Source of the DNA: Farysia itapuensis
Taxonomy: Eukaryota > Basidiomycota > Ustilaginomycetes > Ustilaginales > Ustilaginaceae
Reading direction: 5' to 3'
DNA length: 64,000 nt
NCBI GenBank assembly: GCA_023212645.1
Contig: JALBYC010000040.1
Span: 19,761-83,760, forward strand
In this document: one piece after another, positions 20,385 to 29,604 of the stretch
Position numbering within the stretch: position 1 is the stretch's first letter
How the letters are laid out: each line of letters starts with the position of its first letter
Made by a program: the position numbers and the translations under genes
The notes under the pieces: model-generated
The model's database searches: none
What the model was told of the DNA's origin: nothing
What the model saw: only the letters and a program-made list of their open reading frames with translations

Positions 20385-21004
20385 ATGCTGTGCGTTAAGG
20401 TGGTCTCGCTTCTAGCAGTAGTGTTGTCGGCCGCTTCTGCCATGAGAAATGACGACTGGTGGTACGTGGAGACACCACGACCGAATACTCAGCAGGTTCT
20501 CGCGTACGAGCAGCTGTATGCTCAAGTCTCTGCCGCTCATCATCTGAATGGACCAGGTAACCAAGTCCGCCCGATGTTTGCGCCCATTCGATTTGATAAC
20601 CGGCAGGAAGATCCTTTCCTCTTCAAGGATCGCATCGTCGAGCAGCCCAATCGAGACATGGGTACGTGAACAACATCGTCTATATTGCCAGTTGCACTGA
20701 CGCTTACATTGGTCCTCTTCCAGACTTTTTTGCCCGCCAAGTGGAAGCGTTGGTACCGACTGTGCGTGCTGAGCTCAACGGTCCATTTCACCCTCGCCAC
20801 ATCCAGAATCAGTTCTTTGGCTCCATCGACCAGCGCTTCCTGTATTACATCCATATCAGCCAGATTGCCGCCGAGTATGATGTCGAGCTGAGAACTCTAC
20901 AGCACTTTGGCTCGCATCCTGATATCATGACCAATGTCGATCTGATTAAGCAGGCGTCTCGGCTTGCTGATATGGCGCAGGGATGGCATGTACATGTTGC
21001 GTAG
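20385..21004 (+). CDS. Small secreted protein 3 of a three-gene cluster (divergent member)
   Basis: Two exons, 20385-20661 and 20724-21004, with a 62-base phase-1 intron (GTACGT...CTTCCAG). The product has 185 residues. The signal peptide is MLCVKVVSLLAVVLSAASA; the mature part has no cysteine and contains NDDWWYVETPRP and a helical second half. Overall identity with genes 1 and 2 is low, but the intron has the same phase and falls just before an MDFFA block that lines up with MAAxFFAF. Near the C-terminus LRTLQHF...KQASRLADMAQG matches FRTLRSI...MRASQLARDLEDLG of gene 2. I therefore read it as a fast-evolving third paralogue. Function unknown. Confidence 0.7.
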
Positions 21005-21152
21005 CTACACTCTCTGTTGTATACTTGTATAGCAAATTAGGCAATGTAACAAGCCATTTCTGATGTTTTGGCGGAATTTGGCGGGAAAGAACAACACTTT
21101 TGTCTGGCTGTCAACGTCAACACCGCAACACCATCACGACGAGTAAGCGCCC

Positions 21153-22547
21153 ATGGCAGATCTGTCAGTCTATCTCGTCTTGGGACTGGTCATCGTACCA
21201 CCCATACTGCGCCAGGCAAAGGCACTCGTCCGCACTGCTCAGACACATGCACAGCGCCATCCATCGCAGCCACTGCCACCAGCGTTCCTGTCCAAGGCCC
21301 GTCTGACTCCGCTCGCTACGCCCTTTGCATCGACGGTCACCTTTGCCGCCCTTGCACTCGTCCTGATCAGCATACGCAACTTGGTGCCAGTGGAATATGG
21401 CGTGGACGTGCAGGTTCCAGCGTCGACCATTGACGCAGTTCGCAAAGCAATGTACACCCTCTATACAGCGCCTAGCTCCTACAACTCTACCGAGATTGTC
21501 GAGAACGCTCCTCTTCGCCTCAACATGCTCCGCGGTGGCTACCGTCCCGACCTGTTTCTAGCATACGACGCGCCCATCACCATACCCACCACTACACTGC
21601 GCAACTTGATCGATATGGCCGGATCATTGCTGCCCATTGGTTACCATGCCAACCAGCTCGAACTACAGGCGTTGATCGCTCGACTGTCGAGCTACGAAGG
21701 TCGCCGCATGTATCTCCTCCTCGGACCACGACCACTGATAGACTGCACTTTTTGCAAATCCGGCATCGACTACTTTTGGTATGCGCTGCCCTTTCTCTTT
21801 CAGACGTTTGCGTGGCGTATCATGGCCATCGGTCTACTGACTGCGCATCCGGACGACTCGATTGCCGTGGCCATCCGACAGCTGGGCTCCGCACTCGGCT
21901 TCCGACGCAACGCGCATGGAGTCGGCAACACGCGCATATACGAAGCAGATCGCAGCGGATGGCGCTCGACAGCCGTTACCTGTCTTGCAGTGCAGATGGT
22001 GGTGGAAGCCCTGATCATGTGGGAGTTTGGCCAAGTGACGGCCGGATCATCGCGACTCAACCACTGGCACTGCAACTTGCACATCCTTCGCCAGCTCGTC
22101 TTTCTATCGCTCGTGCTCGTCGTCTACTTCTGGCCTTTGCCGAGGACGTTGAGCACATTTGAACAGAGTATCCACCATCTGGACTCGACGCAGAGTTCGA
22201 TTCAGAGTCTGCTTCACATTGCCGAGATGATTGATCTCTCGCGCACTTTGGTGCTGGAAGACGACCACCTTCTCCAAGTCTCGCGGCAGTGGAGGAACGA
22301 GCATCGCCAGACAACGCCGATGCTCGATCCACGCAACGTGCTCAAACTCGCCCAGTCCCAGCCGGATGCTGCAGTGCTAGCCGATGTGGAACGCATGTCC
22401 ACCGGCGTAAGACAGGCAGCCGACGTGCTCTGGCAACACGCCCACGCAATCAACGACCAGGCCGACCAACAAGCTCGCCACACACGCTCGCCTACACCCG
22501 CAACGTCGCCGTCCGAAACAAGCACAAGCCCTGCTGCACCTTTGTAA
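21153..22547 (+). CDS. Unrecognised multi-pass membrane protein
   Basis: 464 residues from the ATG at 21153. Not assigned to a family. Hydrophobic stretches are visible near residues 5-18, 57-75, 205-230, 270-290 and 310-325. The longest soluble parts are a loop of about 130 residues between the second and third segment, with a CTFC motif just before the third, and a C-terminal tail of about 130 residues rich in Gln, Ser and Thr-Pro. The protein probably sits in an internal membrane. It starts 148 bases after the third secreted-protein gene and converges on the RCC1-like gene with only 38 bases between stops. Confidence 0.75.
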   Translation: MADLSVYLVLGLVIVPPILRQAKALVRTAQTHAQRHPSQPLPPAFLSKARLTPLATPFASTVTFAALALVLISIRNLVPVEYGVDVQVPASTIDAVRKAMYTLYTAPSSYNSTEIVENAPLRLNMLRGGYRPDLFLAYDAPITIPTTTLRNLIDMAGSLLPIGYHANQLELQALIARLSSYEGRRMYLLLGPRPLIDCTFCKSGIDYFWYALPFLFQTFAWRIMAIGLLTAHPDDSIAVAIRQLGSALGFRRNAHGVGNTRIYEADRSGWRSTAVTCLAVQMVVEALIMWEFGQVTAGSSRLNHWHCNLHILRQLVFLSLVLVVYFWPLPRTLSTFEQSIHHLDSTQSSIQSLLHIAEMIDLSRTLVLEDDHLLQVSRQWRNEHRQTTPMLDPRNVLKLAQSQPDAAVLADVERMSTGVRQAADVLWQHAHAINDQADQQARHTRSPTPATSPSETSTSPAAPL

Positions 22548-22585
22548 CAATTTGTTTTTTCAGCGTCTATGCAATGCTGTGTGTG

Positions 22586-24235
22586 TCACGTCGTGAGGTT
22601 GGTGGAAGGGACGCACTCGGCCCATACCTGTTTTGTCGGGGAGTCGTCAGAACGCGGCGGTGTATCAGAGAGGAGAACAATGAGGTGGTCTTTGTTACAG
22701 GCCATATCCTGAACGCATACTTTCCCAGGCGGGGATCCAAGCTCAGCGCTGGGTAGAGTGTAAGGTATGCGCGTGGGCGTGCGAATGGGCAACGTCGATA
22801 CCGACGGTGGCGGAACCCCCCACATCCAAATCACCGGCAATGCATCTCCCTCCTGCGTGACAACCACGACGTACTCCAACCCGCAGAACAGATCCACCGC
22901 CTTGTACGACCCACCGCTGCTCCCCTCGCCGTACGTCTCGACGAGATGCAGCTTGTCGTGGATTTGGGCCGGGTTGGCGGGGATGGGCCCGTATCCGGCG
23001 AGCCAGACGCGGCCGTTTGTGTCGAGAATCGCAGTAAAGCAGCCCCCAGCCACCAGTTTGTGTATGCGCGGCGGGTTACTGCTGTCGAGGTTGTAGCGGG
23101 TGTAGGCTTCCAGAAGCGGGTTGGGTACGAGGGTAGGCTGGAGAACACGGTCGTGTATACCGCCCAGACACTGTCCGTACTCGGAGTTCCCCCATGCCCA
23201 GACATCGGATTCGGCGGTGAGGGCAAAGGATGTGTCTGCGCCGCACACGACCTGCGTAATGCGCGCCGCCGCCACTCGCGGCAGGGGGACCTGCGTGAAC
23301 GTCTTTGTCACGAGCGGCTGTATGGGCAGCGCGTCTGGGTTGGTGGAGAGACCGAGTTGGCCGTCGGTGTTGAGTCCTGTACTGAGCAGGCGCTGATCAC
23401 CCGTACTGGCCTGCAGCAGCAGCACGAGCGAGTGATCCATCCCAGCGGCGATACTCTCCACGCTCCACTGCGAGTCTGCGCTCCCCGTCTGGGCCAGATC
23501 GACTGGTTTCGGCAGGGGATGTAGAACCAACTGCGGATCCTGTGTTTGGCCGAGTACATCCCATGGATCGTGCCCGTCCGCAGCTGCCGCGGTTGTGGGA
23601 TCGAGTCCAAGTGCGCCGAGAGTGTCGTTCCCGATCCCATACACGATGCTGCTATTGGCAGTGTCACGGGTGACCACGAGGGAGAAACCATTACCGCCAC
23701 TGACGAGGTGAGTGATGCCATGTGCGCCCGTGATGGTGCCAGACATCATCCCCCTCGTCGCTTCTTGGGATGCGAAACCAAGCCCGAGCTGCGCATGCGT
23801 ATTGCGACCCACGCCAAACACCTTGCTCGGCAACACCCCGCCCTCCACCCGTTGGCCAGCATCGCTGGCATCCAGATCCACCGTCGTACCCCGTGCGTCG
23901 GCCGTCGTTGTCGTGCTTTCGTCGCGGTGTTGGTTGGGTAGGGAGACGTCTTCCGTCGTGTAGCGTGCACGCCGTGGCGCGTAGTCGACTAGCGTATACG
24001 CCATGAGCGTGTGAAAGGTAGACGCATGCACTCGAGTCCAGCGCAGACCTCGATCGACATCGCTCGACATGCCCACCGAGTCAAGCCACGACCGCGGGAA
24101 CTTGACCAGCCGCTCTGGCGACACATAGCCCAACACAGAGCCGAGGTACAGAACATGCTGTGTACTGCGCACCGCCGCTGCACTCGTCGTGTACAACCTG
24201 CAAGCCCTCCCACCCACCAAGCTGCGCACCAACAT
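22586..24235 (-). CDS. RCC1-repeat mitochondrial protein (RCC1L/Fmp25-like)
   Basis: 549 residues from the ATG at 24233-24235; the frame upstream starts at a non-ATG codon. The first 25 residues (MLVRSLVGGRACRLYTTSAA) are a typical mitochondrial presequence. From about residue 135 onward several RCC1 blades can be read: FGVGRNTHAQLGLG, YGIGNDTLGALGLD, LSTGLNTDGQLGLS, WAWGNSEYGQCLGG, AGGCFTAIL. The mitochondrial targeting fits RCC1L of animals and Fmp25 of yeast (mitoribosome or respiratory-complex assembly) rather than the nuclear Ran exchange factor. That function is taken from the family. A Thr-rich insert sits near 110-125. Confidence 0.82.
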   Translation of the reverse strand: MLVRSLVGGRACRLYTTSAAAVRSTQHVLYLGSVLGYVSPERLVKFPRSWLDSVGMSSDVDRGLRWTRVHASTFHTLMAYTLVDYAPRRARYTTEDVSLPNQHRDESTTTTADARGTTVDLDASDAGQRVEGGVLPSKVFGVGRNTHAQLGLGFASQEATRGMMSGTITGAHGITHLVSGGNGFSLVVTRDTANSSIVYGIGNDTLGALGLDPTTAAAADGHDPWDVLGQTQDPQLVLHPLPKPVDLAQTGSADSQWSVESIAAGMDHSLVLLLQASTGDQRLLSTGLNTDGQLGLSTNPDALPIQPLVTKTFTQVPLPRVAAARITQVVCGADTSFALTAESDVWAWGNSEYGQCLGGIHDRVLQPTLVPNPLLEAYTRYNLDSSNPPRIHKLVAGGCFTAILDTNGRVWLAGYGPIPANPAQIHDKLHLVETYGEGSSGGSYKAVDLFCGLEYVVVVTQEGDALPVIWMWGVPPPSVSTLPIRTPTRIPYTLPSAELGSPPGKVCVQDMACNKDHLIVLLSDTPPRSDDSPTKQVWAECVPSTNLTT

Positions 24236-24384
24236 GAGCGCGAAAGATGGTGTGCTCAAAGAAAATGTGTCGCGCTCATTCGATATTGTGGAGAGAGAAA
24301 TGTAGAACGCTCACTTTGTTTCATATTTGATATTGCACTGCATGCGGGAAAGGGGGGGGAGGGAGAGCAGAGTGAGAGGCTCTT

Positions 24385-25765
24385 CTAAGCAGCAGCAGCG
24401 TCGGCAGCAGCGGTGGCAGGATCCGCGGTACCGATCTGGGTATCGTTGTCTTGTGCGTTGTTGTGACCGCCCGCAGCAGCGGTGGAGGAGGAGGAGGAGG
24501 TCTGCTTCTGTCTGCGCTCCTTTTCGGTTTCGAGCTGGTTGTAGAGCAGGTAGAGGGCCTTTTCGTTGGCCTCTGGTGTGCCTTGGATGGTAAACATGCG
24601 CTCGCCCGAATCGTCGTGGGGCACCTTGGCAATCGAGATGCGCGAGCCACTCAGTCGTCGAATCTCGGTGATTTTCGATCCGCCTTTGCCAATGATGCAG
24701 CCGACCATGTCTGAGGGGATCGAGATGTTTTGGGTGCGCAGTTGGGCTGCGTCGACGAGGGGAGGAGCTGAGGCATTGGGTTCACCAGCGACGGCCGAGT
24801 TGGCTGTGGAGCCAGCGACCAGACCGCCTCCTGGCGTGACGACTGCGTTCGGGTCCGTTCGACGTGCCGCTACCGAACCATCTTTGCGCTGCTGCTGCTG
24901 CTGCTGTTGTTGTGATGATGAATGTTCGGTAGAGTGTGATGAGCGGTGGAGTGGGCCCATGGCTCCTGCGAGGTAGGCGGGCCCACCCTGTCGTCGACTA
25001 CCCTGCTGCTGAAGCCCACCCATGCCGCCAGCGGCGAGGATACCGGGGCCTTCTCCCTGTCCAGGGTGGTAGAGGACCACATTCTGCGATCGATCCCAGT
25101 CTTCAAACAGACACTTTGCAATCTCGTGGATGGCAACACGGATGGCATCCACATTGCCCTGCACCTCTACCACACGCTCCGTCGACTGTGGGAGCATCTC
25201 CTTGCTGGCCACCATACGCGCACCCGAAACATCCTGGATATGCTTGATCTTGAGTCCCTGTCGACCAATCACGGTGCCCATCAGGTTGTGCGAGATCAAC
25301 AGACGAACCGACGTCTGCTGCGCCGTCGCACCACTACCATCAGACCCTTCCGCAGCAGCAGCAGCAGTGGCAGCGGCAGCGGCACCGTTGAGTGGGTTTT
25401 CCAGGATCGTCTTGGCAATCAGCGCAAAGGCATCCGAGATCCCCGTGCGTGTACCCGTCACCGACAGCACTCGGTCGTGCACACCGGGAACAACCTTGCT
25501 GACACCCGCCTTGACACCAGTCTGCTCGCGCAGCTCGGCAACATTAGCACCGCCCTTGCCGATAATAATACCAGCCTCCTTTGTCGAGACCAGCGCACGG
25601 ACGGTAATGGTAGCGTTGGGGTCCAAGGTGCTCTCTTCGACGTCCACCGAAGTGGTGACATCGATAGGGGCAGCGACAGCCTCAGGAACCAGATCTAGCA
25701 GCAACCTTTCGTCAGTCCTTGTGCCAATTGTGCAGTAACCCTCTTAACTTACCAGGAGTCGACAT
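24385..25765 (-). CDS. Triple KH-domain RNA-binding protein (PCBP/hnRNP K type)
   Basis: Two coding exons: 25753-25765 (13 bases, coding MSTP plus one base) and 24385-25694; intron of 58 bases with GTAAGT and TTGCTGCTAG ends, phase 1. The product has 440 residues. Three KH domains carry the GxxG loop: GKGG at 50-53, GRQG at 148-151 and GKGG at 340-343. Between KH2 and KH3 there is a long Gly/Ser/Gln linker with a polyglutamine run near 266-273. The C-terminus is Ala-rich. The 2+1 spacing of KH domains matches poly(C)-binding proteins and yeast Pbp2/Hek2, which control mRNA stability, localisation or translation; the targets are unknown. Divergent from the VTC1-like gene. Confidence 0.9.
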
Positions 25766-26010
25766 TGTGAAGGGGGGGAAAGAGGGGGAGAGTAGAGGCA
25801 GTTGAGAAGAAACTGAAAAATTGAAAAATGGAAGCGAATTGCGAAGAAAAATTGTTTTTCTTTGCGAGATTCTTCCGCTGTTAGAGTGTTAACGCAAAAT
25901 CGGGGCACAGCCATCGGGCAGATCTCGATGTGCACGTTCCCTCTTACATCTGAAACATATCCAACATTGCCCTCTTCCTTTTTTTTTCCTCTCCCGCCCT
26001 ACCATCATCC

Positions 26011-26625
26011 ATGTCGGCCAGAGACGCTCGAAGATCGCTCGCTGAGCCTGCAGAGCAGGGATCACTAGCCGCGGTATATCGCAGATCGATGGTCGCACTC
26101 CATTCGCTCTTTGGCGGTAGTGCAAGCAACTATGCCGAACGAGAGCCTTTGTTGAGCAACGAACAGGATGGCGAGCCGTCGCGCTATGGTGCCACGAGTC
26201 GATCGCGCATCCGCAAACCCAAGAAGGTGGCGCTGCAGGGCAAGGTGGAAGCCAAGGTGTGGTTTGCCAACGAACGCACCTGGATCTCGTGGCTTCGAGT
26301 CTCGATCCTGATTGGCTCTTTTGCCCTGGCGCTCTTCAACTCGGACACGTTCTTCAAGCACCACCACCAGGATGGATCGTCGCAGTACCTCTCGTCCGGC
26401 AGCATCAAGGCGTTCGGCGCAGTGTACGCGGGCATTGCCATCCTGACGCTGCTCTGGGGTCTGTACAGCTACCACCGTCGTGTGACCATGATCAAGACAA
26501 AATACCCGGGCAACTTTGACGACCTCGTCGGTCCACCTCTGATCTGTGCAGCGCTCTTTATCGCCGTACTGCTCAACTTCATCATCCGTGTCAAGCAGCG
26601 GGATCTAGATGCACATCAGCCGTAG
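26011..26625 (+). CDS. VTC1-like DUF202 vacuolar membrane protein
   Basis: 204 residues from the ATG at 26011. A hydrophilic N-terminal part of about 75 residues is followed by a DUF202/VTC1 domain: KVWFANERTWISWLRVSIL, then three membrane helices ending in PPLICAALFIAVLLNFIIR. In yeast Vtc1 is the small membrane subunit of the vacuolar transporter chaperone complex that makes and imports polyphosphate. The basic RIRKPKKVALQGKVEAKVWF segment just before the first helix fits this family. It is longer than yeast Vtc1 (129 residues) because of the N-terminal tail. A pyrimidine-rich leader precedes the start. Confidence 0.88.
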   Translation: MSARDARRSLAEPAEQGSLAAVYRRSMVALHSLFGGSASNYAEREPLLSNEQDGEPSRYGATSRSRIRKPKKVALQGKVEAKVWFANERTWISWLRVSILIGSFALALFNSDTFFKHHHQDGSSQYLSSGSIKAFGAVYAGIAILTLLWGLYSYHRRVTMIKTKYPGNFDDLVGPPLICAALFIAVLLNFIIRVKQRDLDAHQP

Positions 26626-26755
26626 TAGTCGTAGCAATGTAAGATTGTCAATTATGAGACGGGATGTACGCACGTACGCACTTTGGATGGAATTGGTGGG
26701 CCGAGTGCGTATGCTTTATCTCTAGACAGCTACCATCGTAGTAGTAGCAGTGAGG

Positions 26756-26989
26756 ATGGCCTATCAGCACAATGGTGGTGCACACCATCTCACCTTTGGC
26801 ACCGGTCTGCCTCCCATTGGCTATGCTCAGCCTTCTGCCACCTCGGCCCAGCCCAATCCATCCATGCTGGGCAACACCATCTCCTCGCACTCGTTTCCCA
26901 TGACACCCTCCACCAGTGCAACCCACGTAGCCGTCCAGCACCATCATCATCATCAACAGCAGCAGCAACAGCAACAACACCAGCAGCAT

Positions 26990-27020
<31 letters not shown>

Positions 27021-28273
27021 AGCAGCAGCAACATCACCACCACCACCAACAGCAGCAGCAGTCGGCTTCAGCGCCTGCCACGTCGGCTCACAACCATGCC
27101 CCACCCGGCATCACAGATCAGGACGGCCTGATTGCGCCGCCATCCATGCCGCTCGAACTCGATTTCGACAACCTGGAGAGTGCCTCGAACTACATGCACA
27201 CCTACGCTCTGTCACAGGGGTTTGACATCCGTATACAGTGGTCGGCCAACAACCAGACGCGGATCTGTTGGTCCTGCTTTCGCGGTGGCTTTCCAGAGTC
27301 GACCAACGCCGACGGCACGCCCAATGCCAAGAAACGCCAGATCCCCAAGGAGAAAGAGCGTCGCAAGCGCGGCTCGCTCAAGATTGGATGTCCCTTTCGC
27401 GTGCAGTGCACAAAGAACTGGAAGACGGGCAAGATGGAGCTCCGCATTCTCGAAGGCCGACACAATCACCACATGGAGTCGGACCGTGAGAATCTGCCCA
27501 GTCAGGTGAGAAGGATCAAGAGCCATCGCAAGGCGCAAGACTCCATCTCTTCTTCGTCTGGCGGTGGTGGTGGTGGTGGTGCGCAGGTCTCGTCCGCTAC
27601 ACCTGTGCCGTCAGCGCCGCCGGTGAATGGCGTCACGCCTGCTTCGCATACCTTGCTCGCCAATGCACCCACCTCGTCGGCTCACCACCACTTGTCCCTC
27701 CTTGCCCCCTCTTCCCCACAACACAATCTGATCGACTTTGACTCGCCCAACGATGTCGAGGTGGACAAACCGTCGTTTGAACGCAACCTGTTTAACCTAC
27801 TCGGTCTGTATGATCGTTCGGAGCCTGCTTCGCGCTCGGCCATCGAGAGGGAACTCGAAGCTCTCATAGCGCGCGCAGAGGCAAAGCTCGACAAGAGCAC
27901 TCCCGCACGCAAGCGACGCAAACCAGCAACGCCAGACACGCACTCAGCCTCAGCCCCACCTCCCCCCACCACCACTACCACCACTGCTACTTCTGTCCAT
28001 CTAGCGCCTACGCCGACCAACCGGTCCATCTCTACACTTGCAGCTCACACCTTCCCCAACACTGCTCCCAGCACTCCCCTCCGTCCAGCTCCCTCCACCG
28101 CACGTCCAACCACCACCACCACCGCACCCCCCGTCGTCGTCGAAACAGACCCCAACTCCGCAACACCGCAACAACAACGCCAGCAAGTCCCACCAACTTC
28201 AGGAAAAGGCTCCGCACGTTGCAGTAACTGCAAAGAGTACGGCCACAACCGTCGACGTTGTCCCCTCGGTTAA
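26756..28273 (+). CDS. FAR1/WRKY-GCM1-type DNA-binding protein with CCHC zinc knuckle
   Basis: 505 residues from the ATG at 26756 (an upstream GTG extends the frame by two codons only). Residues 60-105 are Gln/His repeats. Residues about 131-255 form a FAR1-like domain: LDFDNLESASNYMHTYALSQGF, then WSCFRGG, a basic linker, GCPFRVQC and GRHNHHM, which supply the Cys2-His2 zinc ligands of the WRKY-GCM1 fold. After Ser/Gly- and Thr/Pro-rich stretches the last 15 residues are a zinc knuckle, C-x2-C-x4-H-x4-C. FAR1-type domains come from Mutator-like transposases, but no transposase catalytic part is present, so I read it as a transcription factor. Target genes unknown. Confidence 0.83.
26938..27063 (+). 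repeat. CAG/CAC trinucleotide tract (polyglutamine/polyhistidine)
   Basis: Tandem CAG, CAA, CAT and CAC triplets encode mixed Gln and His runs in the N-terminal part of the FAR1-type protein. Triplet tracts of this kind vary in length between strains. Confidence 0.85.
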
Positions 28274-28392
28274 CACCCCCCCCCCCCCCTTGTTTTCCAC
28301 GGACATTTTGTTTTTATTTTTCTTGGTGCTATTTAATTGAGGAATTAATGCGCCGAGTCTTGACTGTTGCTTTAGTACGACGATACGATAGG

Positions 28393-29469
28393 ATGGCGGA
28401 GAAGTACTCGCGATTTCGCGATCGGGGGACGGGGATCCAGGTGTTTCTCACGCCAGTGAGTGCCGCTATGGGGGGTGGTGGCAGCAGTACCTGGTTGGGT
28501 AGCATTGGTATCATGCCACTTTTCGCAGTGCTTGGGGTGGTGAGATTGGCAGTGGGGTTGCTGATGTGGGCGGTGTATTTGACGACGGGCTGGACGGGTG
28601 CTTTGCGAACAGTGCTTGCTTCGCTTGGATTCTTCGCGGTCAAGATCGAAGCCGTTGGGTCGAACCGCAAAACGACGACGACGGCGGCGGCGGCGGCGGC
28701 GGTGGTGGGGAGGGGCGAGGTGGTGGTGTGTAACCATTCATCCTGGATCGATGTCTTGATCCTCGCCCACGGCTTCCCTAGCGGCGTATTCGTGCATCCC
28801 ATCGTCGAGGATGCCGCTGAAGTCAGCAGCGCTAGTACTGCGCGGAGGGGGGGATCGACACTGCGGAAGAACGCAATGTCGGCGCACACGACCATCGTCA
28901 CCCCCTCGTCACCCGCCGAACAGCAGCGGGTTCGCAAGATTGTCGGCTACACAACGCTCCCCCTCACCACCACACTCCTCCGCACCGCCCACCTACCGCT
29001 AACATCAACACAAGCCGCACACCTCAACCTGCCCATCGCGCCAACATTGCACGAGCTAGTGCGCCAGTTGAAAGGTCCAGCGCTGTTATTCCCGGAATGC
29101 ACAACGTCCAACAACCGCGCCCTCCTAACCTTCCCCCCCTCCCTCACGTTCACCCCCGCGGTGAAAGTCCACGTGCTCAGCATCAAGTACACCTCAGCCG
29201 TCACACCCACCTCTCCAACTGCCACATACCCAGTGCCAACAGGTATTGTCAAACACGCCCTACACCTCGTCACATCAACCCCCCACCGCCGCGTCCAAAT
29301 CCGTACTACAGCAGCGACAACAAGCGTGCAACACAACGACGACGGCGCCACAACGCCAGAGTCAGTCCTCACAACCCTGTCTGCCCTGGCACGGTTGAAG
29401 AAAACAGCCCTCGGTTGGCAGGATAAGGCCCAGTTCTTGGCCATGATCGCAGGCCCTCCCCGCAAATAA
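28393..29469 (+). CDS. Lysophosphatidate acyltransferase, Loa1/Vps66-like
   Basis: 358 residues from the ATG at 28393; another ATG at 28348 would add 15. The later start is preferred because MAEKYSRFRDRGTGIQVFL resembles the N-terminus of yeast Loa1/Vps66. A membrane segment spans about 35-65. The PlsC-type acyltransferase motif I is NHSSWID (His115, Asp120, the HX4D pair). Motif III reads FPECTTSN, with Cys where most family members have Gly. Loa1 acylates lysophosphatidic acid at the ER and lipid droplets. An Ala/Thr low-complexity insert (about 94-105) and another near 150-180 are unusual. The gene begins only 120 bases after the FAR1-type gene on the same strand; a C-run at about 28276 lies between them. 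Confidence 0.82.
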   Translation: MAEKYSRFRDRGTGIQVFLTPVSAAMGGGGSSTWLGSIGIMPLFAVLGVVRLAVGLLMWAVYLTTGWTGALRTVLASLGFFAVKIEAVGSNRKTTTTAAAAAAVVGRGEVVVCNHSSWIDVLILAHGFPSGVFVHPIVEDAAEVSSASTARRGGSTLRKNAMSAHTTIVTPSSPAEQQRVRKIVGYTTLPLTTTLLRTAHLPLTSTQAAHLNLPIAPTLHELVRQLKGPALLFPECTTSNNRALLTFPPSLTFTPAVKVHVLSIKYTSAVTPTSPTATYPVPTGIVKHALHLVTSTPHRRVQIRTTAATTSVQHNDDGATTPESVLTTLSALARLKKTALGWQDKAQFLAMIAGPPRK

Positions 29470-29604
29470 AGTCAGTCAGCCCAAGTAGGGAAAAAAGATC
29501 TAGAATAAGATTTGCATGTAACCAAGTGACAACCCATACGTAAGAACCAATGCAAGAGAGAGAGACATGAGAGTGCAGGGGGCGAGCGAGCGAGAGAGTG
29601 GGGC

